DNA from: Aquimonas voraii
Lineage (GTDB): Bacteria > Pseudomonadota > Gammaproteobacteria > Xanthomonadales > Xanthomonadaceae
Reading direction: 5' to 3'
NCBI RefSeq assembly: GCF_900101825.1
Contig: NZ_FNAG01000011.1
Span: forward strand, 45,075 to 109,074
Length of the DNA: 64,000 nucleotides
Positions 51,527 to 61,600 of the stretch are shown here, piece after piece (position 1 is the stretch's first letter; every line of letters starts with the position of its first letter). A program made the translations under genes and the position numbers. The notes beneath the pieces are model-generated. The model did no database searches. It was not told the origin of the DNA and saw only the letters and a program-made list of their open reading frames with translations.

Positions 51527-51910
51527 CTAGGTCACGCCCAGCGCCGACAGCTCGCGGTTCAGCAGCTCGGCGTTGCCGAGGTTGAGCTCGATGGTCCGCT
51601 TCAGCCGCAGAAAGCTGTCGAGGTCGATGCGCTCGCAGCTGAAGCCGGCGGCGACGTTGTCGAGCCGGGCCAGGCTCACCGCCATCGCAATCATCGGCCC
51701 GCCCTCCAGGCGCACATCCAAGCGGTAGCGATTGCCAATACGACCATCGAAGCCCAGAGGCCGCGAAACCAGGGCGCCGCGGATGGCGAGGTCGATCAGC
51801 TGCGACTGCCACATGGCCGAGCCCGAGTAGATGCGCACCGCGCCCTCGATCGGGAAGCGGCTGTGGCGCCGTCCGTGATCGGCGCGCGTCGAAGCGGGGA
51901 GGGAGCTCAT
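51527..51910 (-). CDS. PilZ domain protein (c-di-GMP receptor candidate)
   Basis: The protein has 127 residues. The two c-di-GMP-binding elements are visible: Arg-Arg-His-Ser-Arg near 14-18 (RxxxR) and Asp-Leu-Ala-Ile-Arg-Gly-Gly-like motif near 40-45, here Asp-Leu-Ala-Ile-Arg-Gly-Ala, slightly off the (D/N)xSxxG consensus because Ser is replaced by Ala. It overlaps the CcsA-like gene by ATGA. The change may weaken ligand binding. Confidence 0.75.
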   Translation of the reverse strand: MSSLPASTRADHGRRHSRFPIEGAVRIYSGSAMWQSQLIDLAIRGALVSRPLGFDGRIGNRYRLDVRLEGGPMIAMAVSLARLDNVAAGFSCERIDLDSFLRLKRTIELNLGNAELLNRELSALGVT

Positions 51911-52716
51911 GCGCGGGCCAGCACCAGTTCAAGCACGAATTTGCTGCCGAAGAACGCCAGCAGCAGCAGGCCCATGGCAAGCAGGGTCAGACGAACGGCA
52001 CGTTGGCCACGCCAGCCGAAGCGATGGCGCCCGAACAGCAGTGCTCCCAGCACCGCCCATGACAGCACCGAGAGCACGGTCTTGTGGGCGAGGTGCTGGG
52101 CCAGCAGGTTCTCGACGAACAGCACCCCGCTGACCAGGGTGAGCCCGAGCAGCACAAAGCAGGCCCAGAGGATGCGGAACAGCAGCGCCTCGGTCTGGAT
52201 CAGCGGCGGCAGACCGCGCGTCACGGCAGAGGGTCGCCGGTTGCGGAGGTCGCGCTCCTGCAGCCAGAGCAGGGCGGCAAGCAGCGCAGCCACGCTCATC
52301 GACGCGTAGGCCAGCAGGGCCGTCCAAGCATGCAACTGTAGCTGCCAGCTCAGGTTGGCGGCAGTCTGCGCCGGTAACAGTGCGTAAGGCAGGGCAGCCA
52401 GCGCCGCCAGCGGCATCACCACTCCCTGCAGTGCACTCATCCTCCGCAGCAGGCCATCGGCAAGCGTGAGCACGCCCATGCCGAGGCCAACCAGCGAAAA
52501 CGCCGCAAAGAAATGCAGCTCGGGGCCACCCTGCTCCCATGTGCGCAGGGCGTAGCCGATGGCGTGCAGGTCGACCGCGGCGAGCCCCGTCAGGAAGGGT
52601 AGGCGGCTCGAAGTCGAGCGACCGCGCTCGCGCAGCGCCAGCCGGGCGGCGGCGAGATAGCACAGGGCGGCCAGCAGCTGGAGAAGAAGGGCGAGCATGG
52701 CGAGCAAGTGTGGCAT
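51907..52716 (-). CDS. CcsA-like cytochrome c assembly membrane protein (YpjD type)
   Basis: The protein has 269 residues from ATG 52716; a GTG at 52722 and an ATG at 52698 are alternatives. It has eight membrane helices. It lacks the full Trp-rich haem-handling motif but has His residues (Leu-Gln-Leu-His-Ala-Trp and Gln-His-Leu-Ala-His-Lys-Thr) at helix ends, as in the short family members found beside ffh in many proteobacteria. The exact role is unknown. It is divergent from ffh with a 73-base gap. Confidence 0.8.
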   Translation of the reverse strand: MPHLLAMLALLLQLLAALCYLAAARLALRERGRSTSSRLPFLTGLAAVDLHAIGYALRTWEQGGPELHFFAAFSLVGLGMGVLTLADGLLRRMSALQGVVMPLAALAALPYALLPAQTAANLSWQLQLHAWTALLAYASMSVAALLAALLWLQERDLRNRRPSAVTRGLPPLIQTEALLFRILWACFVLLGLTLVSGVLFVENLLAQHLAHKTVLSVLSWAVLGALLFGRHRFGWRGQRAVRLTLLAMGLLLLAFFGSKFVLELVLARA

Positions 52717-52789
52717 ACGCACGCCGGCGCCGGCTGGCCAGGCACGCCTTGGCTATACTTGCGGGTCACCCAGCAAGCCGGCACCGCCC

Positions 52790-54163
52790 ATGTTCGAGTC
52801 ACTGAGCCAGCGTCTCTCCGCTACCGTCCAGCGCCTGCGCGGCCGTGGTCGACTGTCCGAGGAGAACATCCGCGAAGCCCTGCGCGATGTCCGCATGGCC
52901 CTGCTCGAGGCCGATGTCGCGCTGCCGGTGGTGCAGGCCCTGATCCAGCGCATCAAGGTGCGTGCGGTCGGCCAGGAGGTCGCCAAGAGCCTCACCCCCG
53001 GCCAGGCACTCATCAAGGTGGTGCGCGACGAACTGACCCTGGTGATGGGCGCGCAGAGCGCCGAGCTCAACCTCAATGTGCCGGCGCCGGCGGTGATCCT
53101 GATGGCCGGCCTGCAGGGTGCGGGCAAGACCACCACCGTCGGCAAGCTCGCCAAACACCTCAAGGAGCGCCGCAAGAAGAAGGTGATGGTGGTCAGCTGC
53201 GACGTCTACCGCCCTGCGGCGATCCAGCAGCTGCAGACGCTGGCCGGCCAGGTTGACGCCATCTTCCACCCCAGCACGCCCGACCAGAGCCCGCGCCGGA
53301 TCGCGGCCGAGGCCATCGATGCTGCGCGCAAGCAATACGTCGATGTGCTGCTGGTCGACACCGCCGGCCGTCTTGCCATCGACGAAGCGATGATGGCCGA
53401 GATCAAGGACCTGCACGCGGCGGTCAACCCGGTCGAAACCCTGTTCGTCGTCGACGCGATGACCGGACAGGACGCGGCCAACACCGCCAAGGCCTTCAGT
53501 GAGGCGCTGCCCCTGACCGGCGTGGTGCTGACCAAGACCGACGGCGACGCTCGCGGCGGTGCCGCGCTCAGCGTCCGCTACATCACCGGCAAACCGATCA
53601 AGTTCATTGGTGTCGGCGAGAAGCCCGATGGCCTGGACGTGTTTCATCCCGACCGCGTGGCGAGCCGAATCCTCGACATGGGCGACGTGCTGTCGCTGGT
53701 CGAGGAGGTTGAGCGCAAGGTCGACCAGGAGAAGGCGGCGAAGCTGGCCGAGAAGGTTGCCAAGGGCAAGAAGTTCGACTTGAACGACATGCGCGACCAG
53801 CTGGAGCAGATGCAGAGCATGGGCGGGCTGTCCAGCCTGCTCGACAAGCTGCCCGGAATGGGCGCCATCCCCGAGCAGGTAAAGAGCAAAGTCAACGATC
53901 GCGAGATCGTCCGCATGGTCGCCATCATCAACTCCATGACTCCGAAGGAGCGCCGCTTCCCGGCGACCCTGAACGGTTCCCGCCGTGCCCGCATCGCCCG
54001 CGGTTCGGGTACCCAGCCCGCGGACGTCAACAAGCTGCTGAAGCAGTTCCAGCAGATGGAAAAGATGATGTCAAAGCTCGGCTCGGGCGGCCTGAAGGGC
54101 ATGATGCGCGGCATGAAGGGCATGCTTGGCGGCCGCGGTCCGGGCGGCATGCCGCTGCGCTGA
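52790..54163 (+). CDS. ffh: Signal recognition particle protein Ffh
   Basis: The protein has 457 residues: N domain (1-85), SRP GTPase with Gly-Leu-Gln-Gly-Ala-Gly-Lys-Thr at 107-114 and Asp-Thr-Ala-Gly-Arg near 191, and a Met-rich M domain ending in a Gly/Met tail. It binds 4.5S RNA and signal sequences of nascent membrane proteins. A TATACT box lies 31 bases before the start. Confidence 0.95.
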   Translation: MFESLSQRLSATVQRLRGRGRLSEENIREALRDVRMALLEADVALPVVQALIQRIKVRAVGQEVAKSLTPGQALIKVVRDELTLVMGAQSAELNLNVPAPAVILMAGLQGAGKTTTVGKLAKHLKERRKKKVMVVSCDVYRPAAIQQLQTLAGQVDAIFHPSTPDQSPRRIAAEAIDAARKQYVDVLLVDTAGRLAIDEAMMAEIKDLHAAVNPVETLFVVDAMTGQDAANTAKAFSEALPLTGVVLTKTDGDARGGAALSVRYITGKPIKFIGVGEKPDGLDVFHPDRVASRILDMGDVLSLVEEVERKVDQEKAAKLAEKVAKGKKFDLNDMRDQLEQMQSMGGLSSLLDKLPGMGAIPEQVKSKVNDREIVRMVAIINSMTPKERRFPATLNGSRRARIARGSGTQPADVNKLLKQFQQMEKMMSKLGSGGLKGMMRGMKGMLGGRGPGGMPLR

Positions 54164-54223
54164 TCCGGGGCTTCAAGGGGTCTTCGATTCGCCTCGCCGG
54201 CGTCCGGTCTTGGCGGCAGCGCT

Positions 54224-54251
54224 TTGACATCCGAGCGGCCGCGGTTATTAT
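54224..54251 (+). promoter_or_regulatory. Promoter of the rpsP operon
   Basis: TTGACA (-35) and TATTAT (-10) are 16 bases apart, 61 bases before rpsP. A small GGGCGC-TTC-GCGCCC hairpin at 54265-54279 lies in the leader. Confidence 0.8.
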
Positions 54252-54312
54252 TGCGCGTTCACTTGGGCGCTTCGCGCCCGACCATCACCCAAGAACTACA
54301 GAGCAATCGACC

Positions 54313-54570
54313 ATGGTCAAGATCCGTCTGACCCGCGGTGGCGCCAAGAAGCGTCCCTTCTACCACGTCATCGTGACCGACGAGCGCAACAAGCGCGACG
54401 GCCGCGCCATCGAGCGCGTGGGTTTCTACAACCCCGTCGCCGCTGGCAACGACCCGCGCCTGCAGCTGGACATCGCCCGCATCGACCATTGGGTCGGCCA
54501 CGGCGCGCAGATGAGCGACAAGGTCCGCTCGCTGTACAAGGAAGCCAGCCGCGCTCCCGCGGCGGCCTGA
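54313..54570 (+). CDS. rpsP: 30S ribosomal protein S16
   Basis: The protein has 85 residues: [17 protein letters not shown] start and Val-Gly-Phe-Tyr-Asn-Pro, both invariant in S16. It is the first gene of the rpsP-rimM-trmD-rplS operon, 21 bases ahead of rimM. Confidence 0.97.
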   Translation: MVKIRLTRGGAKKRPFYHVIVTDERNKRDGRAIERVGFYNPVAAGNDPRLQLDIARIDHWVGHGAQMSDKVRSLYKEASRAPAAA

Positions 54571-54591
54571 TTCCTTGCGGGTGCGACGCGC

Positions 54592-55125
54592 ATGACCGGG
54601 CCGGGCGAAGCCCCTGCCGAGTCCGCTGAGCGTCGCGTCCTGATGGGTCGCGTCGTTGGCGTGTTCGGCGTCCGCGGCTGGCTCAAGATCGAGTCCTACA
54701 GCGAACCGCGCGACCGCATCTTCCGCTACCGCCCCTGGCTGATGGGGCGATCCGATTCCTTGCGCGAAGTGCTTCCCCGCGAGCTGCGCGAGCAGGGCAA
54801 GACCGTGGTGGTCCAGCTGCCGGGCTGCGACTCGGTCGAGCAGGCCGAACTGCTGCTGGGCGAGGAGATCTGGGTGCGGCGCTCTTCGCTGCCCCCGCCT
54901 GCGCCCGGCGAGTACTACTGGATCGATCTCGAAGGCCTGAACGTGGTGACCACGGACGGCGTCGACTTGGGTCGGATCTCGCACATGATCGCCACTGGTG
55001 CCAATGACGTCATGGTGGTGCGCGGTGATCGGGAGCGTCTGCTGCCCTTCACCCCTGGCCACGCGGTGGTGTCCGTCGACTTCGCGGCCGGCCGGGTGCT
55101 GGTGGATTGGGACCCCGAGTTCTAG
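54592..55125 (+). CDS. rimM: Ribosome maturation factor RimM
   Basis: The protein has 177 residues. The N-terminal beta-barrel has [13 protein letters not shown]. The PRC-barrel half has Tyr-Tyr-Trp-Ile-Asp-Leu-Glu-Gly-Leu. It binds S19 and assists 30S head assembly. Confidence 0.95.
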   Translation: MTGPGEAPAESAERRVLMGRVVGVFGVRGWLKIESYSEPRDRIFRYRPWLMGRSDSLREVLPRELREQGKTVVVQLPGCDSVEQAELLLGEEIWVRRSSLPPPAPGEYYWIDLEGLNVVTTDGVDLGRISHMIATGANDVMVVRGDRERLLPFTPGHAVVSVDFAAGRVLVDWDPEF

Positions 55126-55171
55126 CCCTTGGCCACGCGCTGGCGCTGGGTTCGGAGAAGACGGAGGCGAG

Positions 55172-55918
55172 ATGCGCATCGATGTGCTGAGCCTGTTTCC
55201 CGAGTTCTTCGCGACCAGTGCCGAGGTTGGCGTGGTGGGAAGGGCGATCCGGCAGGGATTGCTGGAGTTGCACTGTCATAACCCCCGGGACTTCGCCGAG
55301 GACAAGCATCGCCGCGTCGACGACCGCACCTTCGGGGGTGGGCCCGGCATGGTGATGCAGGTGGCGCCGCTGCGGGCGGCTCTGGCAGCGATCCGCGCGC
55401 AGGCCGACGAGCCTGCGAGGACTGTCTATCTGAGCCCCCAAGGCGAGCGACTCACCCAGCGCCGGGTCCGAGAGCTTGCGGCGCGTCCCAGGCTGCTGCT
55501 GGTCTGCGGCCGATACGAAGGCGTGGATGAGCGGCTGGTCCAGCGCGAAGTCGATCTGGAACTGTCGATCGGCGACTACGTGCTGTCCGGCGGTGAACTG
55601 GCAGCAGCCGTGCTGATCGACGCGGTGGGTCGGCTCCAGGAAGGTGCCTTGAACCGCAGTGAAAGCGCCATCCAGGACAGCTTCGAGGACGGCCTGCTCG
55701 ACTGCCCGCACTACAGCCGGCCGGAGCATGACGACTACGGTTCGGTGCCTGCGGTGCTGATGTCGGGCGACCACGCCGCCATCGAGCGTTGGCGCCGCAA
55801 GCAGTCGCTCGGCCGCACCTGGCTGAGGCGACCCGATCTGCTGGCGCGGATGCAACTGGGCGCGAAGGACCGCGTCCTGCTGGAAGAATTCCGCCGGGAG
55901 CTGGCGGAGCAAAAATAA
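55172..55918 (+). CDS. trmD: tRNA (guanine37-N1)-methyltransferase
   Basis: The protein has 248 residues from ATG 55172 (GGAGG site). Its trefoil-knot SAM site is seen in [16 protein letters not shown] and [11 protein letters not shown]. It methylates G37 next to the anticodon to prevent frameshifting. Confidence 0.96.
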   Translation: MRIDVLSLFPEFFATSAEVGVVGRAIRQGLLELHCHNPRDFAEDKHRRVDDRTFGGGPGMVMQVAPLRAALAAIRAQADEPARTVYLSPQGERLTQRRVRELAARPRLLLVCGRYEGVDERLVQREVDLELSIGDYVLSGGELAAAVLIDAVGRLQEGALNRSESAIQDSFEDGLLDCPHYSRPEHDDYGSVPAVLMSGDHAAIERWRRKQSLGRTWLRRPDLLARMQLGAKDRVLLEEFRRELAEQK

Positions 55919-55930
55919 TCGCGCGCGCCC

Positions 55931-55960
55931 CTGACATGCGCTCGGGTTTCGCGCTACACT
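55931..55960 (+). promoter_or_regulatory. Possible internal promoter before rplS
   Basis: CTGACA and TACACT are 18 bases apart, in the 72-base gap between trmD and rplS. It could give extra L19 transcript. Confidence 0.45.
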
Positions 55961-55990
55961 TGTCGACTAACTTTGCCGGTGGGTAGTGTC

Positions 55991-56359
55991 ATGAGCAAGA
56001 TCAACAAGAACATCATTGCCGAGTTCGAGGCCGCCCAGGCTGCGCGCCAGCTGCCGGACTTCGGCCCGGGCGACACCGTGATCGTCAACGTCAAGGTCAA
56101 GGAAGGCAACCGCGAGCGTGTCCAGGCCTATGAAGGCGTGGTCATTGCCAAGCGCAACCGCTGCCTGAACTCCGCGTTCACCGTGCGCAAGATCTCGCAC
56201 GGTACGGGCGTCGAGCGCGTCTTCCAGAGCCACAGCCCGCTGATCGACTCGGTGGAGGTGAAGCGCCGCGGTAAAGTCCGCTCCGCCAAGCTGTACTACC
56301 TGCGTGATCTGGAAGGCAAGGCGGCCCGCATCAAGGAAGACCTGGGCGCTCCGCGCTGA
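55991..56359 (+). CDS. rplS: 50S ribosomal protein L19
   Basis: The protein has 122 residues from ATG 55991. It has Phe-Gly-Pro-Gly-Asp-Thr-Val and [12 protein letters not shown] and the signature [14 protein letters not shown]. It is the last gene of the operon. Confidence 0.97.
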   Translation: MSKINKNIIAEFEAAQAARQLPDFGPGDTVIVNVKVKEGNRERVQAYEGVVIAKRNRCLNSAFTVRKISHGTGVERVFQSHSPLIDSVEVKRRGKVRSAKLYYLRDLEGKAARIKEDLGAPR

Positions 56360-56397
56360 GGATTCTGGCTTCCGCGCTTCGCGCGACGGCCGGGCTC

Positions 56398-56437
56398 GAA
56401 GGCCTGTTCCCTGTTCGGGAACGGGCCTTCGTCGTTT
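56398..56437 (+). terminator. Rho-independent terminator of the rpsP operon
   Basis: GAAGGCCTGTTCCC pairs with GGGAACGGGCCTTC (one G-T pair) around TGTTC, then GTCGTTTT. Confidence 0.9.
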
Positions 56438-56633
56438 TGAGATCCGCTGGAGGGAAGCTGGCATTGCAGATCCGTGCGCTGTGGCACCGTTCCCTTCCGG
56501 TGTTCGCTGGCAGGCTGCCCCGACGGCGCGTAATCCGCTCCTGACTTCGATGTGGGTCCAGTTTCTCGCGGTCAGCGCCCGCCAAGACTTGCTAAACTCA
56601 AAGACTTGCACGTCTTTCTTGAGGTATCGCCTG

Positions 56634-57056
56634 ATGATCAGGATCGCTCCGATCGCGTTTGCCGCCCTGGGCCTAATGGCCTCTGGCCTCGCGCCCGCCA
56701 ACGTCTGCGAGGGTGGCGCTGCGGGCATCCCGCGTAGTCCGCAGCTGGCGGCCTTGGCTGCTGGCGATGAGGTGTCGGGCGCTTCGGCACACCTCTTGGG
56801 TACGCACCCCAACGAGCAGCTTTCGCTCAGCGCCGTACTGCTGCGCCGCCAGCTGGGCACCTGTGGGCCCAGCAATGAGTTCGCGGGCTATGTGCCCAAG
56901 ACCCAGCACGACAACACCCCCTGGCGCTTCAATGCCGACTCCGGCAAGGGGCTCAGCGCCGCCGAGTTCGATGCATGGATGAAGAGCCGCGGGGTCCGCG
57001 TGGCGCGAGGGCGCAGCGAGCCGGCCGCTCAAGAGACGCCTGTAGTCTCACAGTAA
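56634..57056 (+). CDS. Small secreted protein, unknown function
   Basis: The protein has 140 residues from ATG 56634 (TTGAGG site). The signal peptide is 1-22 (ending Ala-Pro-Ala-Asn). The mature part has two cysteines that could form one disulfide, and a segment Asn-Thr-Pro-Trp-Arg-Phe-Asn-Ala near 100. I do not recognise the family. A clear terminator follows, so it is a single-gene unit. Confidence 0.65.
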   Translation: MIRIAPIAFAALGLMASGLAPANVCEGGAAGIPRSPQLAALAAGDEVSGASAHLLGTHPNEQLSLSAVLLRRQLGTCGPSNEFAGYVPKTQHDNTPWRFNADSGKGLSAAEFDAWMKSRGVRVARGRSEPAAQETPVVSQ

Positions 57057-57080
57057 GATCCTGTGCAAGCTGTGCAGACA

Positions 57081-57102
57081 AAGGCCCGCGGAAGCGGGCC
57101 TT
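57081..57102 (+). terminator. Rho-independent terminator
   Basis: AAGGCCCGC and GCGGGCCTT pair around a GGAA tetraloop, followed by CTGCTTTC. Confidence 0.8.
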
Positions 57103-57429
57103 CTGCTTTCGTCTCGCGCGCGATGCCCGGCGATCGTGCGGCTTGAAGGAGTGTCGCGCTTCAGCTGGGCGCGTCCTGATCGAGTCTAGCGATCGAGGGT
57201 GCGGGTGAACGAGCGCGGGCGCGAGCGCGAGGGAGGGGCGGGCAAGTCGTTCATCCACCGCAGGGCCGCGGACGGCCTAGCCCGGCGCGCGCACGATCAG
57301 TTGGGTCATGTCCCGCGCGAGTGCCACCCAGAGCTCGCTTGCCAGCAGGCTGCCAACACGGCCATCGGGGAAAGTCGGTGCGGAACCCCTTCCATCCCCG
57401 AATGGACGCCAGTGCAAGCAGCGTGGGCC
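57103..57429. other. Intergenic region
   Basis: About 330 bases between the small secreted protein gene and the 3' end of the DUF2058 gene. I see no gene or repeat in it. A purine-rich G/C stretch at 57199-57245 is simple sequence. Confidence 0.5.
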
Positions 57430-57981
57430 TCACCAGACCAGATCGTCAGGCACCTGGAAGCGGCTGTAGAACTCGTCGTCGGAGTCAGGCGCAGGCGCCT
57501 CTTGTGGCGTTTGCGCATGATCCACGCAGATCACCGCGGGGTCGATAGCGCGCAGGCGATCGCCGACGTCGCGTGCGACCAGGGCATAGGCGTCACCCAG
57601 GCTGACGATCAGCAGCGCGCCGCGCCCCAGCAGCGGGCGCTGCGCCTGGCCGATGCGCAGGCTGCGGATCAGGCCGGCGTGCTCGAAGCGGTAGTCGCCG
57701 TCGTCGCCCGCTTTGACCCGATGGGCCTCGATGATCTGCCGCACCTGGGCGGCGCGTTCCGCGGCCTCGCGCTCGCTGCGGCGCTGGGCTTCCAGTGCGC
57801 GGTCGCGCGCCGCGCGCTCCTGGCGCAGACGCTCGGCATCGACCGCCTCCGCATCGGCATCGGCGGCCGGTGCGGCCTTGCCAGTGCGCGCCTTCTGCTG
57901 TTGGCGCACGACCTGGTCGAGCTTGTTCTTGTTGACCAGGCCGGCCTTCAGCAGTTGATCCTGCAGCGGATTGCGCGCCAT
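57430..57981 (-). CDS. DUF2058 family protein (YaiL-like)
   Basis: The protein has 183 residues from ATG 57981. The N-terminal helix has Asn-Pro-Leu-Gln-Asp-Gln-Leu-Leu-Lys-Ala-Gly-Leu-Val. A long charged coiled-coil (30-95) follows, then a small beta domain (Asp-Tyr-Arg-Phe; Ile-Arg-Ser-Leu). The family is linked to ribosomes or nucleoprotein in some reports, but its function is not settled. Its start overlaps the YqhA stop by one base (TGATG). Confidence 0.85.
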   Translation of the reverse strand: MARNPLQDQLLKAGLVNKNKLDQVVRQQQKARTGKAAPAADADAEAVDAERLRQERAARDRALEAQRRSEREAAERAAQVRQIIEAHRVKAGDDGDYRFEHAGLIRSLRIGQAQRPLLGRGALLIVSLGDAYALVARDVGDRLRAIDPAVICVDHAQTPQEAPAPDSDDEFYSRFQVPDDLVW

Positions 57982-58478
57982 CAGTCGTCCTTGCGGGTGA
58001 ACTTGTCGAGCAGGCCCATGCCGACCGCCGAGACCACGAAGGTCAGGTGGATCACCACGTACCAGTAGAGCTTGTCGTTGTCGGTGCGGTGGGTGTCCAT
58101 GAACACCTTCAGCAGGTGGATCGAACTGATCGCCACGATCGAGGAGGCGACTTTGTTCTTCAGGCTGCTGTAATCCATCTTGCCCAGCCAGCCGAGCTTG
58201 TCGCCCTCGGCGGCGGCATCGAGGCGCGAGACGAAACTCTCGTAGCTGGAGAGCATCACCATCACCAGCAGGCCGCCGACCAGCGCCAGGTCGATCAGGG
58301 ACAGCACCACCAGGATCAGATCGGCTTCGGTCTTCTCGAACACCTGTGGCAGCAGGTGGAAGACCTCCTGGAAGAACTTCAGGCCCAGCGCCAGCACTGC
58401 CAGCGACAGGCCCAGGTAGATCGGTGCCAGCAGCCAACGCGCGGCATACAGGCTGCGTTCGATGACGCGCTCGAGCAT
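57981..58478 (-). CDS. YqhA family inner-membrane protein (TIGR00645)
   Basis: The protein has 165 residues with four membrane helices. It starts [15 protein letters not shown] and has [18 protein letters not shown], both highly conserved in the family. The function is unknown. It is co-transcribed with the DUF2058 gene. Confidence 0.88.
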   Translation of the reverse strand: MLERVIERSLYAARWLLAPIYLGLSLAVLALGLKFFQEVFHLLPQVFEKTEADLILVVLSLIDLALVGGLLVMVMLSSYESFVSRLDAAAEGDKLGWLGKMDYSSLKNKVASSIVAISSIHLLKVFMDTHRTDNDKLYWYVVIHLTFVVSAVGMGLLDKFTRKDD

Positions 58479-58605
58479 CGTACGAGGACCTCGCGGTAGA
58501 GAACTCTGGGGGCGCGCACGATAGCAGGCCCGTGTTCCTGCCGCAGGCGCGGTCGCGCGGAATCGCCCAGGCCGGGGTGGCGCGACCACGCCCAGCGTCC
58601 AGAAG

Positions 58606-58637
58606 CGCCGAGGCCCGGGTTGGCCCGGGCCTCGGCG
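58606..58637 (-). terminator. Hairpin after the S8 protease gene
   Basis: CGCCGAGGCCCGGG and its complement form 14 perfect pairs around TTGG, 24 bases past the stop. Confidence 0.7.
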
Positions 58638-58660
58638 TTGTTGCTCGCCTCAGGCGGGCA

Positions 58661-61600
58661 TCAGGGCACGGTGGTGCACTGCTGCACGCGCACGTTGTCC
58701 ACCATCCAGCCGTTGGGACGATTCACCGAACCATCCGAGGTGAGTCGGAAGCGGAAACGCACGTTCTGGCCGGCGTAGGGGGCCAGGTCCACGGCGGTGC
58801 GGATGTAGTCCCGCGTTCCACACCAGGCGGTCTGTGGCGTTGCCGGGTTGCCACTGCCCAAGGCGCCGTCGTAGGGCGGGTTCGCCACGCCCGAGGTCAC
58901 TGCGGTGAACGGGCCGTCATTCGCGGATACCTCGAGGAAGCCGCCATCCCAGCAGCCGCCGCCGCTGCGCGGCTCCATGTCGTGGCGCTGCCAGAACACC
59001 AGAGAGCTCGGGCCGCCGCTGGCGGGAACCGCGATGACGGGGGTCTCAATGCGCTGATCCGAGGTCGATGCGGGGGCGATTCCCTGCAGGCCACGGAGCC
59101 CGCCCTGGGGCGCGAATGTGTTCATCACCCAGGAGTTGGTGCCCGTTCCCGCGCTGCTGGTCCAGTTGCTGGGCAGGGGGCCCGCCCCGGCTTCCATGTC
59201 TTCTGAATACAGTGTTTGGACGTTGGTTCCGATCGGGCAGTCGCCTGGCAGAGCGGCCGTGGTGAAGCTGCCGATCGCCGACACGGTCCCGATTGCGCCG
59301 CTCTGTTGAGCAAGAGGGATGACGCTCTCGAAGCCGTTCGCGAAGACTTCGGGCGTCGCGATTGCGCAGGCATTGCGTGCAATCACCCGCCAGTGCAGTC
59401 GTGAATTGCTCGGCAGCGCCTGCGGCGGGGTGAAGCTCAGCCCGCGCGTGCTGGTCTCCGCAACGATGTCGGTGAAGTCTTCGTCGCGAGCGATCTGCAC
59501 GGTGTAGTCGAAGCTCTGCGCGCCGGCTTCCCAGCTGAAGCTGGCGTCCAGCGCGACGCCCGTCGCGTTGTCCGCGGGGCTCGACAAGGTGGCGGCACCC
59601 GCCGGCCCTTGCGCCACGAACAGGCTGCGGCTGAGGCTGCGAACGATATCGCCCGAGCTGCCTGTGAGCTGCAGCGTGTGCGTTCCGGCGGGCACGCCGG
59701 CCATGTTGATCTCGACGCTGGTCGAGCCCGGTAGCGTACTGATCACCGCGGGGTCGAAGCTCACCGTGCCGGGGGCGGGCAGGCCCGAGGCGCTCATCGT
59801 GACCGGCTGGCTGAAGCCGAGGATCTGGCCGAGGTCGAGGGTGCTGGTGAACGTGTCCCCGGCGCAGAAGGATTCCGGGATGTCACCGCCGGAGAGCGTG
59901 AAAGAAGCTTCCTCGGCGCAATTGCTGCACACCAGCGCGAAGTCCTGGTCGGTGGCGTCGCCGCTGTTGGGAACGCCGTCGCCGGGCAGCGTCGTGGCGC
60001 GCACCCGCACCACGACATCGCTGGTGCCTGCGGGCAGATACACGTTCTCGGTCACCGCGCGAGCGTCGGCCGAACCCCCACTGACCGAGCTGCCGTTGCT
60101 GAAAACGTTGCCGCGGTAGGTGACCCCGCCGGCCACGACCTCGAGGTCGAGATTGTTCACCAGGGACGGGTTTGCACCTGCGGCGCCGGGGGCGTCGGTC
60201 CAAGCGAGGGAGATGCGAACCGGCTTGCCGGTATCCGGCACGCCGAAGCTCCGCTCGAACACCTCGCCCGCATTGTCGAGAACATGACTCTGGTCGTAGT
60301 GAACACTCTCAAGGCCGATGCCGATGCTGCCCGGCAGATGCACGCGGCCCCAGCCCTGCGCGTTGTTGGGAATCGGGGCGGCGCTGCCGCCGATGTCCAC
60401 GGCACCGTTGATCAGCAGCGCCTTGAGCATGGCCGGGCTGGGGGAAGCCCCGCCGTTGCGGCTGCGCCACCACTCGGTGAGGAGGACGGTCAGGCCCGCC
60501 GCATGCGGAGAGGCCATGCTGGTGCCGGTGCAGAACGCATAGTTCTGCAACACACCGGCGCCGATCGCCGTGCCGCACTGACTGGCTCCGGCGACGCGAC
60601 GCGTCGCCGCGATCTGTGAGCCAGGCGCCGAGATGGTCGGCAGGATGCGGCCGTCGACGGCGGGCCCGCGGCTGCTGGAGGTGGCGACCGCATTGATCGA
60701 ACCGGCACGCTGGTTCAGCGAGTTGCCGGTGGTGATCATGTTCTTGGCTTCTTTCGGCGCTGTGATGGTGCTGGCGCCGCTGCCCGAGTTACCCGCCGAG
60801 AACACCAGCACGAAGGGCTCGTTGACGGTGGCGGTGTCGAAGTCGCCGTCGCGCACCATGAAATCGTGGGTGCGTGCCGACGCGTTGTAGCCGATGCCGG
60901 TGCCCTCGCCGGACGTCCAGCTGTTGTTGCTGCCGATGGCGCCCAGCAGCAGCGCGCGCTTGGACAGCTCCTGCCAGCCTCCGGCGGGCGGCCAGGCCGT
61001 GCCGCTGGCGCCGCAGATCGGGTTGAGCGCCACCAGGCGGGTGGCAGGCGCCACGCCGACGCCATAGTGGTAACCGCTGCCATCGACGCCGCCAGCCACC
61101 ACGCCCGCGCCGGCCATGATTCCGGCGACGTGTGTGCCATGGCCGCCGGTGGATTTGTCGTCGCCCGGCCGGCCCGATGCGGAGCTGCAGCCCGCGTAAT
61201 CGAAACCGCCGACGATGCGGCCGGCGAACTCCGGGTTGTCGTAGTCGATGCCCGTGTCGGTCACCGCAAAGGTCACGTTGGCGCCACTCAGGCCCAGCGA
61301 CTGCAGGAAGTTGAGATAGCCCGGGCCGATGACCTGGTTCGAGGCGTTGTAGTTGCCCGCCACGATCTGGCTCGACATTTCGTCATCGAGGATGGGCTTG
61401 GGGCTGGAATACTCGACCCAGAGCACCTGCGGCAGCTCATTCAGCGCCGCAATCTTGTCGGCGTGCAGGCCAAGCACTACGGTGTGCAGCGCCCGGTCGG
61501 GCTGGGCCGGGGCGTGGCTTCGGATCGCGCCTCCCATCGCAGCGATGCGCAGCAGCAGTTCATCGAGCTTGCCATCGTTGACCACCAGGGCAGCGACGTT

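Noticed and set aside
50225..52309. 694-codon plus-strand frame overlapping radA
   Set aside because: It is radA in the wrong frame, continued antisense through the PilZ and CcsA-like genes.
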